From contig JAQBUX010000006.1 of NCBI GenBank assembly GCA_027623795.1, positions 1 through 34,369 on the forward strand: DNA of 34,369 nt, read 5' to 3'. Position numbers and translations under genes: made by a program. How positions within the stretch are numbered: position 1 is the first letter of the stretch; each line of letters starts with the position of its first letter. Below are positions 9,142 through 18,124 of the stretch, piece after piece. The stretch comes from Chloroflexota bacterium (lineage in GTDB: Bacteria > Chloroflexota > Dehalococcoidia > Lucifugimonadales > Lucifugimonadaceae). Below the pieces are notes generated by a model, which did no database searches, was not told the origin of the DNA, and saw nothing but the letters and a program-made list of their open reading frames with translations.

Positions 9142-10107
9142 TCAGCTACGCTCCACGTCCAACCGGAGCCGCTCCGCCCCGTACCGTCGCCGAATGCCCG
9201 CGATCCACTCCCCGTAGTCAGGCCGATTGGCCGAACTATTGACGGCGTCCCACCAGTAGAAACCGAGATTCTTCATCCGGGCGAAGCGTGGCAGCTCCCC
9301 GACCCAACGGTCGGAGAACTCCCGGACCTCCCGATAGCCGGCCAGAAACGCGTCGAAGAGTGGGTCAAACCGGAGGGCAGGCAGGAGCGAGAATTCCAGG
9401 AACGGGCGCATCACGTCCGATGCGTACCAGTGATACACCGGCTCGTCAAAGTCGATGATCCGCACGCGCTCGCCATCCCACATAGCGTTCTCTGTCCGGA
9501 TGTCCGTATGCGTCAGCCCAAACCCCGCCAGATCTTCCGGCAATGAACGCAACCACGGATCGAGGGAGTCGTACTCAGCCCGTACCGGTTCGGTATCTTC
9601 CGGACCCAGACCATCATTAGTCTGCCGCCACAGGTCTTTCCACGTCAGGTAGGAAAGATCATCCGACGGGCGGAACGTCTCGGCGGTCCGGTGCATCTTG
9701 CCGAGCGCGACGCCCCAAGCGTGGAACTCTTCCGTGGTCGGCGCCTCCAGCGAGATCGCGCGACCCGGCGCCTCCGTGGTTACCCACGCCAGATACGACT
9801 CACCGCTTTGCGGATACTCCTCGACAAGCCGCCCACCGGCGGACATGACGGGAGCGCACACGTCTGCGCCGTTGACAGCGAGATGTTGGAGGTACTCGGC
9901 GGCGGCACGATGTTCCAGCATCGAGCGATTGGCCGCATTGCATACCTTCAGGAACATGCCGCGGCCGTCCGCCTCAAAGCGGTAAACGATGTTAATCCCG
10001 TCGTTCACCAGCCGGACCGAATCCGGGTCAGCGCGCCAAAGCGCGGCGATCTCCCGGCCCGAACGCTCACGATCAAGTTTTGCGTTACGTTCGGACCAGG
10101 AGTTCAT
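9142..10107 (-). CDS. Aminoglycoside/choline-kinase-like (APH family) phosphotransferase
   Basis: NDGINIVYRFEADGRGMFLKV N-lobe, catalytic GFGLTHTDIRTENAMWDGERVRIIDFDEPVYHWYASD. Confidence 0.82.
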   Translation of the reverse strand: MNSWSERNAKLDRERSGREIAALWRADPDSVRLVNDGINIVYRFEADGRGMFLKVCNAANRSMLEHRAAAEYLQHLAVNGADVCAPVMSAGGRLVEEYPQSGESYLAWVTTEAPGRAISLEAPTTEEFHAWGVALGKMHRTAETFRPSDDLSYLTWKDLWRQTNDGLGPEDTEPVRAEYDSLDPWLRSLPEDLAGFGLTHTDIRTENAMWDGERVRIIDFDEPVYHWYASDVMRPFLEFSLLPALRFDPLFDAFLAGYREVREFSDRWVGELPRFARMKNLGFYWWDAVNSSANRPDYGEWIAGIRRRYGAERLRLDVERS

Positions 10108-10116
10108 GCCGGGTCT

Positions 10117-10848
10117 TTAAGGCTTCGGGCTTTCCAGGAGGACCGTCGCGCCCATCCCGATGTACTTGTCCCGCAGGTTCCAGTCGTAGTTGCGGATCAT
10201 GAGTTTCGCGCCGGTGCCCTCGAGGGCTTTGACGGCGTACTCAACGCAAGCGTCGTCAGACACTGACAGCGGGTGGTGAGGGTTGGCCTCACGGTCGAAG
10301 GTCAGGTCCGCCGGTCCCCACGAGATCACGTCGACGCCCGGGCGGACAAGCCTCGGGATGTTACAGATCGCCTGTATCGACTCCACCTGTAGCATCAGGA
10401 CGCCGTAGTTGTTCCAGAACTCCGCATACTCAAGCCGGCCATTATTCTCGGCAAGCCCAACCCTTGAGGCGCCGCCTGCGCTGCGCTTGCCAAACTGACG
10501 ATAGTAAAAGTAGTCGACCGCTTCCTGGGCGGTTGCTTCCGTCTCGGTCTGCGGCACCTCGATGATGCTCGGGCCAAGGTCGAGCCAGTTTCCGATCTGC
10601 CACGTGTAGTACGCGTGCTTGATCCGAAAATGGACCGGGATGCTGAGGTCCTGGGCGGCCAGGCTGACGCTCACGAGGTTGGTCTCATCCAGCGGGTTGT
10701 GCTGGCTATCGACCGAGATGTAGTTGTAAGCGTCGTCCTTGCTCCAGATGTCCTCAATCTGAGTCCTGGTCGCGTTGTACGGAACAGCCACGCCGATGGT
10801 GGTCTCGCCGCGCCTGATGCGTTCTTTAAGATTCTCTTCGCCCGCCAT
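10117..10848 (-). CDS. HpcH/HpaI aldolase/citrate lyase family protein
   Basis: RRGETTIGVAVPYN, YNYISVDSQHNPLD, MLQVESIQAICNIPRLVRPGVDVISWGPADLTFD typical of HpaI-like aldolases. Confidence 0.8.
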   Translation of the reverse strand: MAGEENLKERIRRGETTIGVAVPYNATRTQIEDIWSKDDAYNYISVDSQHNPLDETNLVSVSLAAQDLSIPVHFRIKHAYYTWQIGNWLDLGPSIIEVPQTETEATAQEAVDYFYYRQFGKRSAGGASRVGLAENNGRLEYAEFWNNYGVLMLQVESIQAICNIPRLVRPGVDVISWGPADLTFDREANPHHPLSVSDDACVEYAVKALEGTGAKLMIRNYDWNLRDKYIGMGATVLLESPKP

Positions 10849-11083
10849 CTGGCCTCCTTATTCTGTGTCCGACGCCCAAGGGTTCTCTCTTGGAGGCCAA
10901 AGATACGCCAGCGCGGCGAAGCACGCCACGATAACGGTCGGGGGTTCCGCTCATCCCTCCTGTAATTGCCTCGTCATCCCGACCGAAGCGGAGTGACCTG
11001 CACCAATTTCTGGGCTGGGCGGCCCGTTCAATGTCGCCAACGCTCTTTTCTCGGTCTAAGCCACATTCTCCGAAGAGCGACCT

Positions 11084-12199
11084 TCAGTCTTCAATAAGGC
11101 GAGGCTGACTCGGATCATGTTCGCCTTCATCAAGTTTCTTCGGAATGTATTCGTATACCCGATCACGCGTCTTCCCGTGCGGGCTTAAGATTCCCAGTTG
11201 GACCAGACTCCTGAGGTCGCGTGAAGCGGTTTGTCCCGAAACTCCTGTGATCTCGATGTAGTCAGCCCGCGTAATCCAGCCGGTGTTGCCTGCAAACCAC
11301 AGCCCATCGACCTGCCGCTCCTTCAGCCCAGCGGCGAAAAGCGTAGATTTCAGCTCGTCCAAAATCTGCTGGATTGAAGCAAATCTGTTGACTACCTCTT
11401 CGATTCCCGTGAAAACCTTGCCAACCACGTATTCGATCCAGGGCGTTGCATCATAGGTTTCAGGCCATTTCGGACCGAGTGTCCGTTCAATCGCCGTGAA
11501 GTAACCATCAGGGTCGCCTTGGAACACTTTCTCTATCGATAAGTACTTAATGGGCTTTTGACGCTGAAGCATCAAGGTCAAAAGTGCCCTCGCTGTGCGT
11601 CCGTTCCCATCCCAGAACGGGTGAATCGCAACGAACTGAATGTGAGTGAGGGCCGCCTTGACGACCGGATGAATCTCGTGGCCCACCGACATCCAATTCG
11701 AGAGATCGCGCATGAGCGCGGGTACGTCACCGGCATTGGGGGTGGTGTACGCGTTCCCGGCCGTATTCTGTCCTTTGCGGTAGGCGCCCGGTGTGTGAAG
11801 CGCTGGCGCACCCTTCATGAAAAGTCGATTGAGTTCGCGAATCACGAACTCATTGAGCGGGATGTCCATTTGAGGCTCTTCGCTTAGGTGGTCCACGAAT
11901 TCGTAGGCCACAGCAGCGTTGACATTGGCGGCCTCGTCGTCGTTTGTTGGCGACTTCCCGCGATTGATCAGGCTGTGAACCGTCTCCTCAGGGACTTCAT
12001 GCCCTTCGATCGCAGTTGTGGCGGCGACCCGAGCGGTGTTGACATCACGAATGAACCACTCCTCGTACTTTGCGGGGAGCAAATGTCGATCAAGCATCCA
12101 AATCTCTCGATCGATCAAGTCCAGTAATGATCGGGTTTCCGTAGAGATGGAATAACTTGGTACCCAGATGGGTTCGTCGGAACTTTTAGATAGTATCAT
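11084..12199 (-). CDS. Fic family protein (class II-like, N-terminal inhibitory motif) with C-terminal winged-helix region
   Basis: Fic core HPFWDGNGRTAR; N-terminal TTAIEG matches (S/T)xxxE(G/N); C-terminal ITRADYIEITGVSGQTASRDLRSLVQLGIL winged-helix. Confidence 0.93.
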   Translation of the reverse strand: MILSKSSDEPIWVPSYSISTETRSLLDLIDREIWMLDRHLLPAKYEEWFIRDVNTARVAATTAIEGHEVPEETVHSLINRGKSPTNDDEAANVNAAVAYEFVDHLSEEPQMDIPLNEFVIRELNRLFMKGAPALHTPGAYRKGQNTAGNAYTTPNAGDVPALMRDLSNWMSVGHEIHPVVKAALTHIQFVAIHPFWDGNGRTARALLTLMLQRQKPIKYLSIEKVFQGDPDGYFTAIERTLGPKWPETYDATPWIEYVVGKVFTGIEEVVNRFASIQQILDELKSTLFAAGLKERQVDGLWFAGNTGWITRADYIEITGVSGQTASRDLRSLVQLGILSPHGKTRDRVYEYIPKKLDEGEHDPSQPRLIED

Positions 12200-12202
12200 T
12201 TA

Positions 12203-12225
12203 TATCAATCTTGATAGTATTGATA
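12203..12225. promoter_or_regulatory. Palindromic AT-rich operator-like site immediately upstream of the Fic gene
   Basis: TATCAA-TC-TTGATA (12203-12216) followed by a further TTGATA half-site at 12220-12225, directly before the ATG (12199, minus strand). Confidence 0.5.
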
Positions 12226-12411
12226 ATATCATACCACTCCGTTTCGGATGATTACGAGGCCTCCCGCCTACAATCGGAAGTACGCCCCATCGTAGCCGTA
12301 GAACATTTTCTCCCGATCAGCGCCCGGAACCACGGGTGATCTTTGCTTGACGAGCCACATCGCCTTCTGCACTCTGTGTCGATCTGCGCTCCCAGTGCCC
12401 TGGAGGCATCG

Positions 12412-13068
12412 GTGGAATATCAAGTCGAAGGCAACCCGGACTACGGTCAACTGACCGTTCGCCTCTCGCCGGGCGAGTCGTTCCTGGCGGAGTCCGGTTC
12501 GATGGCCTACATGAGCGAAGGCACGAGGCTCAAAAGCAAACTCGTCGGCGGCTTTTTCAAGGCGCTCATCCGGAAGGTGGTGGGCGGCGAGTCGCTGTTC
12601 GTAGGGGAGTACAGCCATCCCGTTGGCGGGGCGGCCACATTCTCCCCGAACCGGCCGGGAACAGTCCGGCAACGGACGATGAGCGGCGATTCGTTCATCC
12701 TCACCGCAGGCTCTTTCATGGCAGCCACCGACGGCGTCACCCTTAGCACGCGGTTCGGCGGATTGAAGGCGCTGTTCTCTGGCGAGGGCGCCTTCATCGT
12801 TGAGGTCGGCGGCGACGGCGAACTGTTCTTCAACTCCTACGGAGCGATCATCGAGAAGCAGGTCGATGGCGGGCTCGTCGTGGACACCGGCCACGTCGTG
12901 GGCTGGGACTCGGGTCTTGACTACAACGTAACGACCATCGGCGGAATGAAATCGACACTTTTTTCGGGCGAGGGGCTCGTGCTGAACTTCACCGGCACCG
13001 GCACCGTGTACCTTCAGACGCGGACACTCGGCGGTATCGCACGCTGGATGACACCGTTTAGCCGCTAG
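12412..13068 (+). CDS. AIM24 / TIGR00266 family protein (paralog 1)
   Basis: VEYQVEGNPDYGQLTVRLSPGESFLAESGSMAYMS...GGESLFVGEY...VDTGHVVGWDSGLDYNV; GTG preceded by TGGAGG. Confidence 0.88.
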   Translation: MEYQVEGNPDYGQLTVRLSPGESFLAESGSMAYMSEGTRLKSKLVGGFFKALIRKVVGGESLFVGEYSHPVGGAATFSPNRPGTVRQRTMSGDSFILTAGSFMAATDGVTLSTRFGGLKALFSGEGAFIVEVGGDGELFFNSYGAIIEKQVDGGLVVDTGHVVGWDSGLDYNVTTIGGMKSTLFSGEGLVLNFTGTGTVYLQTRTLGGIARWMTPFSR

Positions 13069-13081
13069 GAGGGCCTCGCTT

Positions 13082-13771
13082 ATGGATGTACAGGTTGCGG
13101 AGAGGGGCGCTTTCAGCTGGGTCCAGGTTCATCTGGACCCGGGCGAGCAGTTCATCTCCGAGGCGGGCGCTATGTTCCGCGCCTCACCCAACATCGACAT
13201 CGACGTGACCACGCGCAACCGCGGCGGTGGCGGATTTCTCGGCGGTATCGGCCGCATGCTCGCAGGCGAGAGCTTCTTTCTCTCGACCTATGCGTCGAAC
13301 GACGGCCAGCCCGGCGACGTTGGACTCGCGCCCACTCACCAGGGGCAGATCCAGAAGATCGAAAGCGACGGAACTACGGACTGGTTGTGCGCCGGCGGCT
13401 CATACCTTGGCTCGTCACAGAGCCTCGCACTCGACACCAACTTCCAGGGATTCCGGGGCATGCTCTCGGGCGAGTCGTTGTCGTTCATCTCTGCCTCAGG
13501 CGTCGGCACGTTGCTGGTGAACGCGTTCGGCAAGATCTCGGAGATCGATATCGAGGGCGGGCTGGCCGTTGACTCGGGTCACGTCGTCGCATTCGAGAGC
13601 ACGCTGAACTACTCGATCGGCAAGGCCGGAGGCAGCTTTTTGCAGTCGTTCCTGGCCGGTGAGGGGCTGGTAATGAACTTCCAGGGACATGGCCGGATCT
13701 ACGTCCAGAGTCACAATCCAGACGAGTTCGGCAGGGAGATCGGACCCTTGCTGCCGCCGAGGAGGAGGTAG
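13082..13771 (+). CDS. AIM24 / TIGR00266 family protein (paralog 2)
   Basis: VHLDPGEQFISEAGAMFRASP...MLAGESFFLSTYAS...AVDSGHVVAFESTLNYSI; GGAGG upstream of ATG. Confidence 0.88.
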   Translation: MDVQVAERGAFSWVQVHLDPGEQFISEAGAMFRASPNIDIDVTTRNRGGGGFLGGIGRMLAGESFFLSTYASNDGQPGDVGLAPTHQGQIQKIESDGTTDWLCAGGSYLGSSQSLALDTNFQGFRGMLSGESLSFISASGVGTLLVNAFGKISEIDIEGGLAVDSGHVVAFESTLNYSIGKAGGSFLQSFLAGEGLVMNFQGHGRIYVQSHNPDEFGREIGPLLPPRRR

Positions 13772-13772
13772 G

Positions 13773-14447
13773 TTGCGCTACACGATCGAGGCCCAACCCA
13801 GCTACAGCGTCCTCGAGGTCACGGTCGACCCGGGCGAGCAGTTGGTCAGCGAAGCCGGCGCGATGGCGTGGATGAGCCCCAACATGCGCATCGCGACCTC
13901 AACCCGCGGCGGGATCATGGCCGCGCTGAGCCGCAGCATGCTGAGCGGGGAGAGCTTCTTTCAGAACACGTATGAAGCGGTTGAAGGGCCGGGAGTGGTG
14001 GGGTTAACGCCGGGACAACCGGGTGACGTCGTTGCGCACCAGATGACCGGCGGCGAACTCCTGCTCGAGAAAGACGCGTACCTGGCGTCCGACCCCGGCG
14101 TCCGGCTGGACAGCAATTTCCAGGGGTTGAGCGGCCTGTTTAACGAAGGGCTATTTGTACTCCGGGCCACCGGAGCGGGGACACTATTCTTCACGGGCTA
14201 TGGCGACATCGAAGAGATCGATCTGGACGGGGAGTACCTGGTCGATAACGGCCACGCCGTCGCATGGGATTCAGAGCTTCGATACACATTGACCCGTGCG
14301 CGGAAGATTCGGTCGTTCCTGTTCTCGGACCAGTTGCTTATGAGGTTCAGCGGCAAGGGGAAGCTCTGGGTGCAGTCCCGGAACCCGCGGTCATTCGCAA
14401 ACTGGATAGTTCCGTTCAGGCCTGTCGAGCAAGAACGGCGGCGATAG
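13773..14447 (+). CDS. AIM24 / TIGR00266 family protein (paralog 3)
   Basis: VTVDPGEQLVSEAGAMAWMSPNMRI...MLSGESFFQNTYEA...LVDNGHAVAWDSELRYTL; TTG start after GGAGGAGGTAGG, 1 nt after paralog 2 stop. Confidence 0.87.
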   Translation: MRYTIEAQPSYSVLEVTVDPGEQLVSEAGAMAWMSPNMRIATSTRGGIMAALSRSMLSGESFFQNTYEAVEGPGVVGLTPGQPGDVVAHQMTGGELLLEKDAYLASDPGVRLDSNFQGLSGLFNEGLFVLRATGAGTLFFTGYGDIEEIDLDGEYLVDNGHAVAWDSELRYTLTRARKIRSFLFSDQLLMRFSGKGKLWVQSRNPRSFANWIVPFRPVEQERRR

Positions 14448-14495
14448 GACGCGAAAGGACAGCGCTTGCCTGGCGGGTCGACGGGAACCAGTCCA

Positions 14496-14711
14496 TCAAT
14501 CTCCCGGTCCAACGGCGGCCGCGGGCACGGCGATGTGCCACTCGCGCCCGCCTGAGTTCACGATCAACCCCGACGGCGTTTTCGAGCCAACACAGGCGAT
14601 AAACGTTCCAAGCCGATCCGCGTGGATTTGCACACGGGACACCGGCGTGATGGTGTATTTGTCGACCTTGACCGATGGTCCCCTGCGCTCCTCGTCCACA
14701 ACGACGTCCAT
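14496..14711 (-). CDS. Small uncharacterized protein (71 aa)
   Basis: ATG overlaps the DUF2953 stop codon as TGATG, suggesting translational coupling; sequence MDVVVDEERRGPSVKVDKYTITPVSRVQIHADRLG... looks protein-like. Confidence 0.55.
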   Translation of the reverse strand: MDVVVDEERRGPSVKVDKYTITPVSRVQIHADRLGTFIACVGSKTPSGLIVNSGGREWHIAVPAAAVGPGD

Positions 14712-15298
14712 CAGGTACCGGCCTTTCGGAGCCTGATGATTGCCCAGACATTGGACGGTTTGAGGAAGAACGCAATCAATGGCGGAAACAGCCGGATCGG
14801 AACGAGTCGAATCGTCCCGCGCATCTCCCCCTCAATGACCGTCGCTGTGTAGTCCGGCATCACCCGCACGTCGACATTTGGCAGCCGGTTTACGAATCCC
14901 GTGACCCCGGAACTGATGCCGAAGAGAATCCCCGTCTGAGCCGGGTCACCGGTGCCGACGCGCCCTCGCAGGACGAACTCTCGAACGTCAAACTTCTTGA
15001 ACAACCGCCAGGCCAGTTTGAGAACTCTGAGTGCGAACCTCGGCTCAAAGCTGCCGCCAAGAGCGCTAAACCTGGGCCGCGGCCACCGGTTGCGTGGTTC
15101 AGATTTAGCGCTCTTTTTCCCGTGTGCGCCGAGGTCACCGCCTACCAGGCCGAACAACCAGCGCATCCTCACCCGTGGCCGCGAGCCATCGCCCCGTGCA
15201 ACCCTGAAGCTCAACTCCACCGGCGCCGCCAGTATCAACCCGTTGATCGACAGGGCAACGACGACAGCGACAGCGGCCAATCCGAGGATCACGAGCAC
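14711..15298 (-). CDS. DUF2953 domain-containing protein (YtfI-like)
   Basis: N-terminal hydrophobic helix, VELSFRVARGDGSRPRVRMRWLFGLVGGDLG, long linker, RLFKKFDVREFVLRGRVGTGDPAQTGILFGI; adjacent to a GerW/YtfJ gene as in Bacillus ytfI-ytfJ. Confidence 0.78.
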   Translation of the reverse strand: MLVILGLAAVAVVVALSINGLILAAPVELSFRVARGDGSRPRVRMRWLFGLVGGDLGAHGKKSAKSEPRNRWPRPRFSALGGSFEPRFALRVLKLAWRLFKKFDVREFVLRGRVGTGDPAQTGILFGISSGVTGFVNRLPNVDVRVMPDYTATVIEGEMRGTIRLVPIRLFPPLIAFFLKPSNVWAIIRLRKAGT

Positions 15299-15301
15299 GG
15301 G

Positions 15302-15697
15302 CTAGTCCTTGCCGTTCCCACCTCTGCGGGCCATCGCCGTCCCGATTGCAGCTCCGAGTTTCTCGAGGCCCGACGGTTCGCCCGGTACCGCGGTTACGGT
15401 TACGCCATCCGGGTTGACGATGATGACCGCTACCGGTTTCACGCCACCACCACCGCCGGCGCCTCCACCCTGGCCCTGGCCCTCCGGCATTCCCTCTCCA
15501 CCTGTCCCGTGACCCTCTCCACCGCCACCGCCAGCGCCAAAGCCGAAGCCCATCGCAACGAGCGGTATGATCGTGGTGTCGCCGAACGTCATGGCCTCTC
15601 CGACCACGTGTTTCGAGTCGAGCGTCTGGTTTATCTCTTCGACCGTGTCTTTTACGAGTTGGTCGATGTCCTGTGTCAACTGGTCAAGCTCTGGCAT
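15302..15697 (-). CDS. GerW/YtfJ family protein
   Basis: MPELDQLTQDIDQLVKDTVEEINQTLDSKHVVGEAMTFGDTTIIPLVAMGFGFGAGGGGG...VKPVAVIIVNPDGVTVTAVPG; typical YtfJ order with an expanded Gly-rich loop. Confidence 0.85.
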   Translation of the reverse strand: MPELDQLTQDIDQLVKDTVEEINQTLDSKHVVGEAMTFGDTTIIPLVAMGFGFGAGGGGGEGHGTGGEGMPEGQGQGGGAGGGGGVKPVAVIIVNPDGVTVTAVPGEPSGLEKLGAAIGTAMARRGGNGKD

Positions 15698-15868
15698 GTT
15701 GAACCCTCCGCCATTGGGCAAAGTACGTATGCCTCCCTGACTCAAACATCCCTCAGTTGTAGGGGGCGCGGCGTGAGTGGGGCGTGAAAAGTCAGCCGCT
15801 CGAAATGATGGCCTTGTGACCGCATAAGACGCGGAGGTCAACTCTACTGAGCGGTCACTACCGTGCAA

Positions 15869-16774
15869 CTACAGCCGGTAGTACTTCACGGCGTTGTCGT
15901 GGAACAACTTCTGACGGTCTGCGTCGGTCATCCCGCTCGTGATCTCGTCGTAGGCGGACCAGATGGTCGTGTAGTCGCTGGTCAGGCTGTCCACGGGGAA
16001 GTTCGAGGCGAACATGCAGCGGTCCACCCCGAAGATTTCGATTGTTCCTTCGACGTATGGACGGATGTCGTCTGTGGTCCATCCGGGCGTCGCCATGCCC
16101 AGCGCCGATATCTTTGCTGACACATTCGGCGCCTCCGCCAGCGCCCGCATCCCGGCGTCCCACTGCCGCCTGCTCGCCGCGTTGTTCGCGAATGGCATGC
16201 CCGTGTGATTCAGGATGACCGGGACTTCCGGGACGTCTGAGGCGAGCCGGGCAGCCATTCCGAGCTGCCACGGCCACACCTGGAGGTCGAACGACGCTCC
16301 GAACCTGGCGAGGAGGCGATACCGGTCCCGCCAGGCCGTGTCATCCATCGCATCGCCGCGGTCGATGAAGTTGAGCCCTGGGTTATCCTGTGAGTAGTTC
16401 AGCATCTGGCGGATGCCGCGGAAGTTTGGGTGCGCTGCGTGACGCGTCAGAACGTCTTCGGCGTCTGGCGAGAAGAAATCGGCGTTCCCGACTATCGCCG
16501 AAACCAGCCCGTTCGCCTCCGGTGAATCGGCGACCGACTGCAACCACGCCGTCTCGCCTACGGGGTCGCCATCGTGGTCCCACTCCGCCTGGACGTGGAC
16601 CGATTTCACGAGCTCGTAAGGCCCCTCCGAGGCGTCGGCGGTCAGGTCCGATATGAGATACGTCCGGCGGATCTTCGAGTAGTCGCCTGCGAAGTGGTCG
16701 ATCGGCTTCTGGAGCCAGGGATAGCTGTTGTTTTCGAGGTCCCACAGGTGGTGGTGCGTGTCGATGATCTTCAT
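15869..16774 (-). CDS. Amidohydrolase 2 family protein (PDC hydrolase / fuconolactonase-like)
   Basis: MKIIDTHHHLWDLENNSYPWLQ, VHVQAEWDHD, GIRQMLNY, VPVILNHTGMPF, MFASNFPVDSL. Met at 16774 has AGGAG 5 nt upstream; the track ORF opens at 16801. Confidence 0.88.
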   Translation of the reverse strand: MKIIDTHHHLWDLENNSYPWLQKPIDHFAGDYSKIRRTYLISDLTADASEGPYELVKSVHVQAEWDHDGDPVGETAWLQSVADSPEANGLVSAIVGNADFFSPDAEDVLTRHAAHPNFRGIRQMLNYSQDNPGLNFIDRGDAMDDTAWRDRYRLLARFGASFDLQVWPWQLGMAARLASDVPEVPVILNHTGMPFANNAASRRQWDAGMRALAEAPNVSAKISALGMATPGWTTDDIRPYVEGTIEIFGVDRCMFASNFPVDSLTSDYTTIWSAYDEITSGMTDADRQKLFHDNAVKYYRL

Positions 16775-16797
16775 CGAATCTCCTATGGCAGAACCTG

Positions 16798-18036
16798 TCA
16801 TCCGTCCGCCCCGATCGCTCCGCCATCGGCATGACCGGCGATCAAGTTGTCGTTGATGTAGTCCCAGTTGAAGTCGAAGCCCAGTCCGGGGCCGTTCGGG
16901 AGGGTCACGAACCCTTCATCGTCCATAGGATCGCACGGCGCGTTCAGGTACAGCGGCGGCTGGTCGTAGTCCTCGTCCGGATACAGGAGTCCCCGCTCGA
17001 AAAACTCACACGTCTCCTCGGTTGTCGCCCCGAGGATTGCGGCGTTACCGAATCCACCGACGTGCATCTCACACGGGACGCCGAGCGACTCGTACATATC
17101 GACCGCTTTCTTGCATGCCGTGATCCCGCCGAAGTTAACGTCGATCCGCCCGATGTCGGAAGCCCGCTGAAGCACCCATTCCGCTCGGCTGTAGTGGAGC
17201 CCGTCGGTCAGTTCGGGTGAGCAAACCGGGATGTCTAGCTCCTGGCAGAGTCGGCGATACGGCTCGGTCCGCCGCTCGTCCATCGGGTGCTCGTAGAAGT
17301 AGTAGCCGAGCCGCTCCAACTCCCGCCCGACGTACACCGCCTCCTGGTACGAGTAGACGCCCCAGGGATCGTGCATAAGGGTCATGTCGGGACCGACGGC
17401 GTCACGCACCGCCTCGCAAACTTCTACGTCTTCACGGGGCGAGGACGGCTTGCCGGGCGTCGGTGCGAGGGTCTTCGGATCGGCGAATATGTAGGCGTGA
17501 ACCTTGAACGCCTTGTATCCGCGTCGTTTGGCTGCACGGGCGAGATCGGCGTACACGTCCGGGCTTCCCAGGTTTGGGGCGGTACTTGCGTACGCCTTCG
17601 CCCTGTCCCGCGCCCGGCCCATCAACTTCGCCACTGACACCCCGGCAACGCGGCCCGCCAGGTCCCACAACGCTGAGTCGATGTTACCCAGTAGCCTCTC
17701 CGAGATGCCGCGGTGCTGGGCCATCCAGTTCCAGAGAAGTTCCCGATCCCATGGGTCCTGCCCGACGAGCAGGGGCTTGATCACAGCCTCTACCTCAACC
17801 GCGTTCGCCCCGTAAAAATACGAGTGCACGCCGCCGGTGGCGTAGCCAACAGCGCCGGTGTCGGTCGAAATGCGTGTGATCGTCTGAACGCCATCGTGCT
17901 GGGCCACGACCTCGCCGTAACCCCATTTGGTGCCCCGGCTACGTGTCGGCAGCCGGAACGAGATAACTTCGACGTCCGTGATCTTCCCGGCGCCGTTGCC
18001 AGTAGGCCCAAAACCCGAAGAACTCAAAGGGATCAC
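16798..18036 (-). CDS. Enolase superfamily (mandelate racemase/muconate lactonizing-like) enzyme
   Basis: KITDVEVISFRLPTR, DSALWDLAGRVAGVSVAKLMG, MTLMHDPWGVYSYQEA, YFYEHPMDE, CSPELTDGLH, RIDVNFGGITACKKAVDMYESLGVPCEMHVGG. Confidence 0.88.
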   Translation of the reverse strand: MIPLSSSGFGPTGNGAGKITDVEVISFRLPTRSRGTKWGYGEVVAQHDGVQTITRISTDTGAVGYATGGVHSYFYGANAVEVEAVIKPLLVGQDPWDRELLWNWMAQHRGISERLLGNIDSALWDLAGRVAGVSVAKLMGRARDRAKAYASTAPNLGSPDVYADLARAAKRRGYKAFKVHAYIFADPKTLAPTPGKPSSPREDVEVCEAVRDAVGPDMTLMHDPWGVYSYQEAVYVGRELERLGYYFYEHPMDERRTEPYRRLCQELDIPVCSPELTDGLHYSRAEWVLQRASDIGRIDVNFGGITACKKAVDMYESLGVPCEMHVGGFGNAAILGATTEETCEFFERGLLYPDEDYDQPPLYLNAPCDPMDDEGFVTLPNGPGLGFDFNWDYINDNLIAGHADGGAIGADG

Positions 18037-18124
18037 CTTCCACGAAGACAGTCAGTTAATGGCGAGAGGGTAGCCGATACGGCGGCGAAGAGGTTGTTGG
18101 CCCTCATCCCGGACACAGCGACCA

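Noticed and set aside
14675-15787. 370-aa plus-strand ORF
   Set aside because: Antisense to the DUF2953 and YtfJ genes, which have clear motifs and coupled starts.
15816-15858. 8-bp inverted repeat GTGACCGC/GCGGTCAC between ytfJ and the amidohydrolase
   Set aside because: Short arms with wide spacing, expected by chance in GC-rich DNA.
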